8,052 nt of DNA, taken from assembly GCA_047619225.1 (NCBI GenBank), contig JBLHJX010000250.1:1-8052 (forward strand). The letters are read 5' to 3'. Made by a program: the position numbers and the translations under genes. Below are positions 1 to 6,644 of this stretch, piece by piece; the first letter of the stretch is position 1, and the number at the start of each line of letters is the position of its first letter. Under the pieces are notes generated by a model that made no database searches, had not been told where the DNA came from, and saw nothing but the letters and a program-made list of their open reading frames with translations. This stretch comes from JABIFK01 sp047619225 (GTDB lineage: Bacteria; Latescibacterota; UBA2968).

Positions 1-1
1 C

Positions 2-106
2 GATGTGTTTTATTTGCCGGGTGAAAATGATGTTAACGTGGTATTGGAGCAGGGGTTGTTTCTCAATCGAGAATTAATTGAGGTGGGGTTGGCAAAGCGG
101 GTATAG
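2..106 (+). CDS. C-terminus of a possible SNase-like (thermonuclease) protein, 5' end missing
   Basis: Frame 2 is open from the left edge to a TAG at 104-106 and gives 34 residues ending LNRELIEVGLAKRV. The pattern of a hydrophobic strand, then N-R/x-E-L-(I/V)-x-x-G-L-A near the C-terminus resembles the end of staphylococcal-nuclease-fold domains, where the last helix follows a 'VN.ELV..GLA' segment. The catalytic Arg/Glu residues of that family would lie upstream and are not visible, so the function is inferred from a short tail only. The G- and T-rich codons match those of the plus-strand gene at the other end of the window. The other two forward frames stop early. It converges on the AsmA-family gene with a 23-nt gap that shows no clear terminator. 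Confidence 0.5.
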   Translation, partial: DVFYLPGENDVNVVLEQGLFLNRELIEVGLAKRV

Positions 107-129
107 CCTAAGATTTTTGACCTATTTAT

Positions 130-2061
130 TTATCTCATTCCCGCTGTGATTTTAGGCGCTTGTGACGTGCCCCCAATGTGGATGCGAAAGGGAATCGTAC
201 GTCGGCCCAAGAGCGCACCCAGGTTAAATCCTCCAAATTGGATGCTTGAGGGTGGCACGTCCACGTCTAAAGTATAGGCGAGCACTCCGCCAAGTTCGCT
301 TGTACCATTTATGCGACTGGGTATATTCGCTGCGGTGAATTGGGTGCCGTTGAGGGCGAGGGTGTTGCCTGCTATGTTGAAGATGACGGTGGCATTTTGA
401 ATGGGCACTTCATCTGCCGTTAAGAGGCCCAGTTGTTCAACGGCTTTGAGCTTGTTTTGTAACACATCCCACTTGACGAGTTTGCCTGCTTGCATATGCA
501 GTCTGCCGTTGGTCTTTGTGGTGGTGGGCAAGTAGGTGAGTGTTGTATCAAGCGCACCCGTGAGATGTGCTGTGAGCGTCAGTGCGCCGTACAGGGGGAT
601 GTGCCAGCCGAGGGTTTGATTGAGCAAGGGGTTGGCATTGGCATTTATGAGCGAAAGACTGCTTTCAAGGTGTGCGCCTTGTTCGTAGGGGGTCAATAAA
701 AGACTGGCATTGAGTGCGCCCCCGTGCGTTTGCCCGGTGATGGGTTTGATGTTGAGTCTGCCATTTTGAGCCCGTGTGGTGGCGTTAAAGTTTCGTATCC
801 AGGTATTATGATAGCGCAAAGAATCTGCGCGAACAGATCCGTCCATATCCAAGCGATTGAGCAAAGATATGAGGGCGGATTTTTTTGTGCCTGCGGCAGC
901 ATATACAGGTGAGGCAAACCCCCATTGGGCGTGCGTGGATTTGGGGGGAGGCAAAAATCCGTCAATGTCGGCCGTGTGAGAGACCCAAGCAAATGAGAGA
1001 TGGGGGCGTTGATATAAATTGGACATCACCCCGCTGAGGGTGATATCGGTCAGACCCGATTGAAATTTGAGCGCGTGTAGGTGTAGGTTTTGAGCGTCTG
1101 CGGTGAGGTCTAATTCGCCATTGATGATAGGGTTTTTGAAATGATTGGGGTCCGTAAGGGCAAGGTTTATAACCTTGAGCTGGCCCTTCACTTTGGGAGG
1201 CCAAGGGCCAGATATGTGGACGTCGAGCGTGCCTGTGCCAGAAAGCGTTGCCTGAGGCGATAAGAGATTTTGTTCAACAAGGTAGGTTTTGACACGCTCA
1301 AAATCGAGAGGGCTATCTTGTGTGTGTAGGTTGGTGGTGAGGGTTTGCCAATTGATGTGACCTGAAAGGTTCGCAAGCAAAGGACCGAGTTTGATGGCAA
1401 GTTCGTTTAGGGTGATGTTTTTTGTTTTTGGATTGTAGACCGATTGCAGTGCAAGGTTTAAACCCGGGAGGTGTGTGGTGTCTGTTTGTGTTTGGATGAT
1501 CAGGTTTTGGGTTGCGATATCGCCTGTGAAGCCTATATGATCTTGATTTTGAATCGCCAGAAGTGTGGCGCTTTTAATTTGAACGGTGGTTTTACGCGCG
1601 GTGTGTTGGTTGTGATAAGATAAGGTGGTGTGGGTCAGCTGGAGTTGGTTGATGGGCGCCCGCATTTGCTTTGTTTGCATCAAATCGTCAATATTGTATT
1701 CGCCCTTGTGATTGACAGTGATGCTGATGTGGCTGTTTTCAAGTTGTAATGTGCCCATTCTATGTTGACCCGTAAGAAGGGCAATAGGCGATAGGGCCAT
1801 TTGGGCATGCTCGGCTTGTATGAATGGGTGCTGCGAAAAACCCGTACGATTTTGAATGACCAGATGACTCAGACTGATGCTGGGTTCAAGACCGTAATGG
1901 AGTTGGGCATTCTGGAAGGAGGCAGTGCGTTGGAGGGTGTTTTGTAGACGCGGTTGAATCAGGGCGTGTAGGCGTTTAGGCGAAAAATAAAAGTGTGCGC
2001 CTATCAAGCTGATGGCGACAAAGAGCACGAGGCCGATGAGTGTGCGATAAACAAATTTCAT
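130..2061 (-). CDS. AsmA-family inner-membrane-anchored protein
   Basis: The gene encodes 643 residues. An N-terminal membrane segment (about residues 8-25, LIGLVLFVAISLIGAHFY) is followed by a long region of short beta-strand-rich segments, the layout of AsmA-like proteins (E. coli AsmA is about 617 residues). The C-terminal third contains the family-like stretch with 'TLALNGTQF' and 'YTLDVDVPP', and the protein ends 'GGTSQAPKITAGMR'. AsmA-like proteins are anchored in the inner membrane with most of the chain in the periplasm. The family is linked to outer-membrane assembly and to phospholipid traffic between membranes; the substrate here cannot be told. It starts with ATG 2 nt after the stop of the M48 gene, so it is probably translationally coupled as the last gene of the envelope cluster. 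Its coding strand is C-rich at third positions, unlike the gene just upstream. Confidence 0.85.
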   Translation of the reverse strand: MKFVYRTLIGLVLFVAISLIGAHFYFSPKRLHALIQPRLQNTLQRTASFQNAQLHYGLEPSISLSHLVIQNRTGFSQHPFIQAEHAQMALSPIALLTGQHRMGTLQLENSHISITVNHKGEYNIDDLMQTKQMRAPINQLQLTHTTLSYHNQHTARKTTVQIKSATLLAIQNQDHIGFTGDIATQNLIIQTQTDTTHLPGLNLALQSVYNPKTKNITLNELAIKLGPLLANLSGHINWQTLTTNLHTQDSPLDFERVKTYLVEQNLLSPQATLSGTGTLDVHISGPWPPKVKGQLKVINLALTDPNHFKNPIINGELDLTADAQNLHLHALKFQSGLTDITLSGVMSNLYQRPHLSFAWVSHTADIDGFLPPPKSTHAQWGFASPVYAAAGTKKSALISLLNRLDMDGSVRADSLRYHNTWIRNFNATTRAQNGRLNIKPITGQTHGGALNASLLLTPYEQGAHLESSLSLINANANPLLNQTLGWHIPLYGALTLTAHLTGALDTTLTYLPTTTKTNGRLHMQAGKLVKWDVLQNKLKAVEQLGLLTADEVPIQNATVIFNIAGNTLALNGTQFTAANIPSRINGTSELGGVLAYTLDVDVPPSSIQFGGFNLGALLGRRTIPFRIHIGGTSQAPKITAGMR

Positions 2062-2063
2062 GG

Positions 2064-2945
2064 TTATTTGAGCGTTCTTTTCTCCGTTGGTACTTTAGGA
2101 GAAATGGGTTCGTTTTTTTTATATGCCAAAACACGTGCCTTAATTTCTTCAAAGCGATCCGAGGTCATTCTTAAACCCACTGTCGTTGGCAATTTTTGAA
2201 TCTCTTGACGCACAAAATCAATGCGTTCCTGCGTCGGCGGATGTGTGGTAAACCAAACCTCCATGCCCTCGGGCTGGTTTTCATGCAAAGCAAGCAATTT
2301 CTCAAAGAATTGAGCAGCCCCTTCGGGGTGAATACCCGCCTTAGACGTAAACTGCACCGCATAAGCATCCGACTCTTGCTCGGCAAGGCGACCATATTTA
2401 AGCAGTGTTAAACCCGCTCCAAAGGAAGCAAATTGACTGGCTATATCACGCGCAAGCGAAGAATTCTCACCGCCCCCTGTAATCACTTCCACCGCCACCG
2501 CCAACCCATATTGCTTTGAAATTTGACGCGCACCATGATGTCCCACCACATGCCCAATCTCATGCCCAATCACCCCTGCAAGCTCCGCTTCCGTATCCGC
2601 CGTTTCAATAAGCCCTCGGTTGACATACAAATACCCTCCCGGCAAAGCAAACGCATTCACATCATCCGTATCCACCACATTAAAGTGATATTCAAACATC
2701 GTAAGCTCCGAAGCCTTTACCATCGCCTGACCCAAGCTGTCGATATAAGCCACAACCGTGGCATCCTTGAGCATCGGCATCTCCTTCTCAATCTCTTTAG
2801 ATGCCTGCCGCCCTATCTCAACCTCATCCTTCGGCGTTAACAAATTCAACTGATTCACCGCCGCACACGAAACAGTAAATGATAGACCCATAACAATGAC
2901 CCATCTCTTAATCCTATCTAAAATAAATTTCTCAAATGTTCTCAT
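2064..2945 (-). CDS. M48-family zinc metalloprotease, probable lipoprotein
   Basis: The 293-residue product has a basic N-terminus, a hydrophobic stretch (about 15-26) and a lipobox-like T-V-S-C at 24-27, suggesting export and lipid attachment at Cys27. The position -3 residue is Thr rather than the usual Leu, so lipidation is likely but not certain. The zinc motif HEIGH is at 128-132, within GVIGHEIGHVVGHHGARQ. The third metal ligand is probably Glu191 in AEQESDAYA. The conserved C-terminal 'THPPTQERI' is present. This is the architecture of BepA/LoiP-type periplasmic M48 peptidases, which degrade misassembled outer-membrane proteins; there are no TPR repeats, so it is closer to the short LoiP type. 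It begins 37 nt after the carboxypeptidase gene and its stop lies 2 nt before the AsmA-family start. No strong ribosome binding site is visible. Its coding strand is unusually G-rich compared with the flanking genes. Confidence 0.9.
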   Translation of the reverse strand: MRTFEKFILDRIKRWVIVMGLSFTVSCAAVNQLNLLTPKDEVEIGRQASKEIEKEMPMLKDATVVAYIDSLGQAMVKASELTMFEYHFNVVDTDDVNAFALPGGYLYVNRGLIETADTEAELAGVIGHEIGHVVGHHGARQISKQYGLAVAVEVITGGGENSSLARDIASQFASFGAGLTLLKYGRLAEQESDAYAVQFTSKAGIHPEGAAQFFEKLLALHENQPEGMEVWFTTHPPTQERIDFVRQEIQKLPTTVGLRMTSDRFEEIKARVLAYKKNEPISPKVPTEKRTLK

Positions 2946-2982
2946 ATGACCAACCCATTAGAAAAACCTGCTGTTAACACAC

Positions 2983-3879
2983 CTAAACCCCACCCCCGTG
3001 AATATTCATCTCCCCATCCACAACCTCTCCCCCCAAACCAATCGGCATCACCCGTCTCCGCCTCTCATGCCCATAAGGCAAGTTCGTATATACCGGACAT
3101 GCAACACCCTGCGCAAAGTCCTCAAACACATCCCCAAGCACCCCCTCTTCCGGCCCATCTGGCTCACACCCCCCAAACTGTCCAAACACAACCCCCGACG
3201 CCTCATCAAACACCCCCGCCATCCGCAGTTGATTAAGCATCCTATCTATCCTATAAGGTGCCTCGCCAACATCTTCCAAAAAAACAATCGCCCGTGTGCA
3301 ATCAGGCAAATAAGATGTGCCCACCAACGACGCAAACAAAGACAAACACCCACCGATGAGCGGGCCCGATAGATTGCCAGCCCGAATAGGCACGAGCCCC
3401 TCAATGGGTTCAAACGCATGATCACACAATGCGTTCCACACAGACTTTTCTGTCACAGCATCCAGGCCATCGGATGTGATGTCTGAGCACAATGCAAGAC
3501 CCGAATAAGAGACCAGGCCTGTCTTAGCAAACAAACCCAATTGCAAGGCCGTGGTGTCGCTGAACCCAATAAGTGGTTTGGGGTTTTGCCCAATAACCTC
3601 CCAATCCAAATGGTCCAAAATACGTGCCGAACCATATCCACCCCGCGACACAAAAATAGCCTGCACATTTGGGTTGGCAAACATCGCATTGAGATCATTT
3701 GCACGTTCTGCATCTGTACCTGCAAGATAACGATTTTGTGCGTAAAGGAATTGCCCTTCACAAATTTGAAAACCCTTAGCACGCAGATAGGCAAGTGCAG
3801 GTTGTAAGCGCTCGGTTGAAAAAGAACCTGATGGTGAGACAATACCGATGGTGCTCTGTTGCTGGAGCCTGGGAGGCAT
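2983..3879 (-). CDS. ldcA: LD-carboxypeptidase (peptidase family S66), LdcA-like
   Basis: The 298-residue product matches S66 muramoyltetrapeptide carboxypeptidases in length and motifs: IGIVSPSG near the N-terminus, SRGGYGSARIL (about 78-88), GFSDTTALQ with nucleophile Ser107, FLEDVGEAPYRIDRML with probable catalytic Glu202, and LPYGHERRR with His271. These enzymes remove the terminal D-Ala from L-Ala-D-Glu-mDAP-D-Ala tetrapeptides in the cytoplasm during murein recycling, and no signal peptide is seen here. I chose ATG at 3879 because it overlaps the stop of the upstream ligase as TAATG, a classic coupling; an in-frame GTG at 3891 would add four residues (start MHPIM) and has no better ribosome binding site. 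The 5' part of the gene has the base composition of the ligase gene, while the 3' part becomes strongly G-rich on the coding strand. Confidence 0.93.
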   Translation of the reverse strand: MPPRLQQQSTIGIVSPSGSFSTERLQPALAYLRAKGFQICEGQFLYAQNRYLAGTDAERANDLNAMFANPNVQAIFVSRGGYGSARILDHLDWEVIGQNPKPLIGFSDTTALQLGLFAKTGLVSYSGLALCSDITSDGLDAVTEKSVWNALCDHAFEPIEGLVPIRAGNLSGPLIGGCLSLFASLVGTSYLPDCTRAIVFLEDVGEAPYRIDRMLNQLRMAGVFDEASGVVFGQFGGCEPDGPEEGVLGDVFEDFAQGVACPVYTNLPYGHERRRRVMPIGLGGEVVDGEMNIHGGGV

Positions 3880-5246
3880 TATTGGATGCACGCCAAAATA
3901 CCTCGCGCAAAATCTGTGAGGGTATCGTCTCGCGCGCCCATAATCACAATACGGTCCCCTTCACGCGCTTCTTCTGTCAGGCGTTGCCCAATGGCCTCTC
4001 GGGTGGGTATGAATTCTGCCTTGCGGTCTTGTTGGGCAATGGCGTCAATGAGATGTGCAGATGAGATGTCTTTTTGTGCGGTGCCACCGGCATAGAATAT
4101 TTCGGGCATTATCAGAAGGTCTTTTGTATCCAGGCCGTTAATAAACGCTTGGATAAGGCCGTCTTTGAGCATGCGCGTGGGTGCAAACCCGTGGGGTTGA
4201 AAGACTGTCAATAGGCGACCGGGTTGCGCCTTGAGCGCGGCAAGTGAAGCGGCGATTTTGTCGGGGTTGTGCGCAAAGTCATCAATAACGGTGATGCCGT
4301 TTTTTTGGCCGATGACTTGCAGGCGTCGGCCAATGCCTTTGAACGAGGCCAAAGCCTCTACCGCATCTTGAATAGAAACGCCCATGGCCAAACACGCTGT
4401 GATCGCGGCCATGGCATTGGCAATGTTGTGGCGCCCAGGCATATAGAGCCGACACGGCACACCTTGGGCCTGAAAAGCTGCACCGTCGGGTAACAGTTGA
4501 ATATGGGTGGCATTGCAGTCGGCATGTGGGTTTTCAACACCAAAGGTGGTGCGCTTGTGCAAGCGGTGCGTGAGATCTGCAGAGCGTTTGCAATCTAAGT
4601 TGACAACGGCTGCATCTTTGGCGCGGTGACAAAAGTCGCCAAAGAGTTTTTCCAATTCTTCTATCGATTTGTGGTCGAGCGAGATGTTGGTCAATACGGC
4701 CACTTTGGGGTCATACAGCGCAATGGTGCCATCACTTTCGTCGGCTTCCACCACGGGCAAGTTGGGGTTCCCACAAATCGCATTGCCCAAATGAGGGGGA
4801 TGAACCGCATTGAGCATAATGCCCCCATTAATCACAGTTGGTTTGTAGTTGTTTTGGTGGAGAATGTGTCCAATCATACCTGTGACGGTGGTTTTGCCAC
4901 TGGTGCCTCCTACGGCAATGCCTTCGCCTTGGTTAAACAACCAAGCGAGAATTGCCGCGCGTTTTTGAATGGGCAAGTCAAGCTCAAGCGCGGCTTTCAC
5001 ATCGGGAATGCTGGGTTCTACAGCACTGGATACAACGAGGGTGTTGACCGTGTTATCAATGCCAGATCCATCTTGTGGGTAAAGTGCAACACCCAAAGCG
5101 GCCAAGTTTTGATACAGCGCCAAGTTGTTGCCCTGATCATAACTTCGGTCAGAACCTCGAACGGTGTGGCCAGTGTGCAAAAGCACCTGTGCAATGGCAC
5201 TCATACCCGAGCCACCAATGCCGCAAAAGAAGAATGTTTTTGTCAT
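3879..5246 (-). CDS. MurC/Mpl-like Mur ligase (UDP-MurNAc--L-amino acid/peptide ligase)
   Basis: The product has 455 residues and the full three-domain Mur ligase plan. The UDP-binding N-terminal domain has FFCGIGGSGMSAIA (about 6-19) and GSDRS. The central ATPase domain has the P-loop GTSGKTT (114-120), EADESDG (167-173) and NISLDHK (187-193). The C-terminal domain has PGRHNIANAMAA (270-281), FKGIGRRLQ, DDFAHNP (322-328) and FQPHGFAPTR (349-358). The N-terminal half is MurC-like. However, the P-loop lacks the His usual in MurC and Mpl (GTHGKTT), and AHNP replaces the MurC AHHP. It may add L-Ala to UDP-MurNAc, or act like Mpl by ligating recycled tripeptide; coupling to an LD-carboxypeptidase favours the second. 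The start is ATG at 5246, 1 nt after the stop of the barrel gene; this gives MTKTFFFCGIGG, the expected N-terminus, whereas the reading frame continues 60 nt further upstream without homology. Confidence 0.87.
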   Translation of the reverse strand: MTKTFFFCGIGGSGMSAIAQVLLHTGHTVRGSDRSYDQGNNLALYQNLAALGVALYPQDGSGIDNTVNTLVVSSAVEPSIPDVKAALELDLPIQKRAAILAWLFNQGEGIAVGGTSGKTTVTGMIGHILHQNNYKPTVINGGIMLNAVHPPHLGNAICGNPNLPVVEADESDGTIALYDPKVAVLTNISLDHKSIEELEKLFGDFCHRAKDAAVVNLDCKRSADLTHRLHKRTTFGVENPHADCNATHIQLLPDGAAFQAQGVPCRLYMPGRHNIANAMAAITACLAMGVSIQDAVEALASFKGIGRRLQVIGQKNGITVIDDFAHNPDKIAASLAALKAQPGRLLTVFQPHGFAPTRMLKDGLIQAFINGLDTKDLLIMPEIFYAGGTAQKDISSAHLIDAIAQQDRKAEFIPTREAIGQRLTEEAREGDRIVIMGARDDTLTDFARGILACIQ

Positions 5247-5247
5247 T

Positions 5248-6225
5248 TTATTCCAGTGGGTCACGGCCTTTGGCCACCTCATCGCCGTCAGACATACCAT
5301 CACCATCGGTGTCTGCTTTGAGTGGGTCGGTTTGATACGTAATCACTTCTTGGCCATCTGTGAGGCCGTCACCATCTGTGTCTGCAATGTGTGGATTGGT
5401 CTTATAAGCGCGCACTTCTTCACTGTCTATGAGACCATCTGCATCACTGTCTAACACATTGGGGTTGGTGAAGTATTGGCGCACTTCTTCATAGTCTGTG
5501 AGGCCGTCCATATCGGTGTCACGTTGATCGGGGTTGGTACGATAAATGGTGAGTTCATCAAGGTCGGTAAGGCCGTCTTTGTCGCCATCGGGTGATTCCG
5601 ATACGGGTATGGGGTGTGGTTTTGGTTTTGATTTGGAAGGCCTGGGTTTGATGTAATACCCAAATGTGACACCGACCGTCCAATGAAAAAAACCATCATT
5701 GCCTTTTCTAAGAATGGTGCCTTCAAGATCATCCCGATACGTATATGTATACCCTGTCAAGAGTTCTATCCGAATGGTGTTGGTGATGGGGATTTGAAAC
5801 CCAAATCCACCCGGAATGATGGGTGTCCACCCTGTTTTTTTTGTATTGGGTGTGGCTTGAGGTGGAGACAGTCTGTTGTTATGCCAGACCAGCCCGGTGC
5901 CAAAATAAAATAACGGTTGAACGTGTCGCAACCCTCGCCAAGGTTGAAAGACGGCTTTGAGTTCGCCTAACCAAACATCTGTGCTATAACCCACACCCTC
6001 ATATTGACCATATCCAGCGCCCATTTCAAATAGAATGTATCGCTTGATACCTCCTCGAACAAAGGCATAGGCATTCATGCCAGAATGATCTTGTAACTCT
6101 GTGTCTGAAAAGAGTTGCCCCACACGCATACCCCCATGCCAAACTTCGCTGTTTTGTGCGTGTATAGGGGTAGATAGATAAGCAGACGATATTGCAAGAC
6201 AGATGATAAATATACGAAAGCCCAA
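5248..6225 (-). CDS. Outer-membrane beta-barrel protein with five C-terminal TSP3-type repeats
   Basis: The 325-residue product starts with a signal peptide (Arg4, hydrophobic core about 5-18, probable cleavage after PIHA at 23). About 165 residues with roughly eight amphipathic, aromatic- and glycine-rich strands follow (for example AYAFVRGGIKRYI, VQPLFYFGTGLVWH, HWTVGVTFGYYI), consistent with an OmpA/OmpW-sized barrel. A Pro/Lys linker (PRPSKSKPKPHPIP) leads to five Asp-rich repeats of the DTDGDGLTDGQE type (213-325), expected to bind calcium. This resembles OmpA-type proteins with thrombospondin type 3 repeats, but the gene ends at the repeats without a peptidoglycan-binding OmpA domain. 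The start is a TTG at 6225, because GGAG lies 8 nt upstream and it places the signal peptide at the N-terminus; another TTG at 6243 would add six residues. It is the first gene of the envelope cluster, 1 nt before the Mur ligase. No convincing promoter was found between it and the hairpin at 6300-6337. Confidence 0.8.
   Translation of the reverse strand: MGFRIFIICLAISSAYLSTPIHAQNSEVWHGGMRVGQLFSDTELQDHSGMNAYAFVRGGIKRYILFEMGAGYGQYEGVGYSTDVWLGELKAVFQPWRGLRHVQPLFYFGTGLVWHNNRLSPPQATPNTKKTGWTPIIPGGFGFQIPITNTIRIELLTGYTYTYRDDLEGTILRKGNDGFFHWTVGVTFGYYIKPRPSKSKPKPHPIPVSESPDGDKDGLTDLDELTIYRTNPDQRDTDMDGLTDYEEVRQYFTNPNVLDSDADGLIDSEEVRAYKTNPHIADTDGDGLTDGQEVITYQTDPLKADTDGDGMSDGDEVAKGRDPLE
5251..5589 (-). 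repeat. Five tandem 69-bp repeats encoding TSP3-like calcium-binding units
   Basis: Four full units of exactly 23 residues and a last unit of 21 follow each other without spacers. They begin DGDKDGLTD, DTDMDGLTD, DSDADGLID, DTDGDGLTD and DTDGDGMSD, and each full unit carries a Tyr and an NP or DP pair about 16-20 residues in. The first Asp box is followed by an E-(L/V) helix start, as in TSP3 / EF-loop-like repeats. The units are diverged at nucleotide level, so recent slippage is not evident. Confidence 0.85.
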
Positions 6226-6233
6226 TGCTGTTT

Positions 6234-6237
6234 CTCC
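6234..6237 (-). promoter_or_regulatory. Ribosome binding site GGAG deciding the TTG start of the barrel gene
   Basis: On the minus strand GGAG stands 8 nt before the TTG at 6225-6223. There is no in-frame ATG near the signal-peptide coding region, so this site is the main support for a TTG start at 6225. Confidence 0.65.
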
Positions 6238-6299
6238 GGCCAAATGTTTTATTAAAAGAAGACATTGTTCTAAAAATAGGGTTAAAGTTCGTTTTAGAC

Positions 6300-6337
6300 A
6301 AAAAAATAGACGTTCTCATATGTGAGAACGTCTATTT
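6300..6337 (-). terminator. Rho-independent terminator of the DUF5610/YjfB-like unit
   Basis: AAATAGACGTTCTCA at 6304-6318 and TGAGAACGTCTATTT at 6323-6337 form a perfect 15-bp stem with a TATG loop. Read on the minus strand the hairpin runs into seven T residues (6306-6300, partly overlapping the stem), the form of an intrinsic terminator. It lies downstream of the small gene ending at 6457 and upstream of the barrel gene. On the plus strand the 3' flank is TTTAAT, so weak two-way activity is possible, although no plus-strand gene is upstream. Confidence 0.85.
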
Positions 6338-6456
6338 AATCTTACGCAAAAGGGGCGCGTTAGAAAGTTAAAACGTTATTTATATATCTGGTGGCCGCGT
6401 GTCGGTTCGGTCTGAAAATTCCTGTGATGAGAGCAAAACGTGCCACCCCGTTGCTT

Positions 6457-6642
6457 TTACCCCACCATATCTACCAAGCTGCCTTGTCCACTGGCTGAAG
6501 AAGTGTCGGGCGATTGCAAGTTTTGCGCCAGCGCAACTTTTGCCATTTTCATGGCCAGATCGGTCTGTTTATTTTGGGCTTGCCCAACAACCGATTGAAT
6601 GAGGTTGCTTGCCATTTGGGTCTGTACTTGATTCATTTTCAT
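6457..6642 (-). CDS. Small protein resembling YjfB-type putative motility proteins
   Basis: The 61-residue product (MKMNQVQTQMASNLIQ...) has no signal peptide or membrane segment. Residues about 8-40 form a Gln/Ala/Met-rich probable helix (QTDLAMKMAKVALAQN), then a Ser/Gly-rich stretch and a short LVDMVG tail. Length, the central 'K-M-A-K-x-A' helix and the short hydrophobic end recall the YjfB_motility family (about 55-65 residues), a match I make from memory and hold weakly. The start at 6642 has an ideal GGAGG 7 nt upstream; a second ATG at 6636 would remove two residues. It begins 2 nt after the stop of the DUF5610 gene and shares its putative sigma-28 promoter, which supports a motility-linked role. 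An independent role as a small structural or regulatory protein is possible. Confidence 0.7.
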   Translation of the reverse strand: MKMNQVQTQMASNLIQSVVGQAQNKQTDLAMKMAKVALAQNLQSPDTSSASGQGSLVDMVG

Positions 6643-6644
6643 TC

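Noticed and set aside
96..145. AGCGGG...CCCGCT inverted pair between the convergent gene ends
   Set aside because: A 6-bp stem with a 38-nt loop and no T-tract is not a credible terminator.
2946..3236. Proline-rich 96-codon plus-strand frame opposite ldcA
   Set aside because: The proline richness is the mirror image of G-rich codons in ldcA; it is a shadow of that gene's composition.
5247..5306. Upstream extension of the Mur ligase by 20 residues
   Set aside because: The extension lies inside the repeat region of the barrel gene and precedes the expected MTKTFFFCGIGG N-terminus; it is only an open frame.
4626..5321. A 231-codon open frame on the plus strand opposite the Mur ligase gene
   Set aside because: It is antisense to a gene with complete family motifs, its translation matches no known family, and no ribosome binding site supports it.
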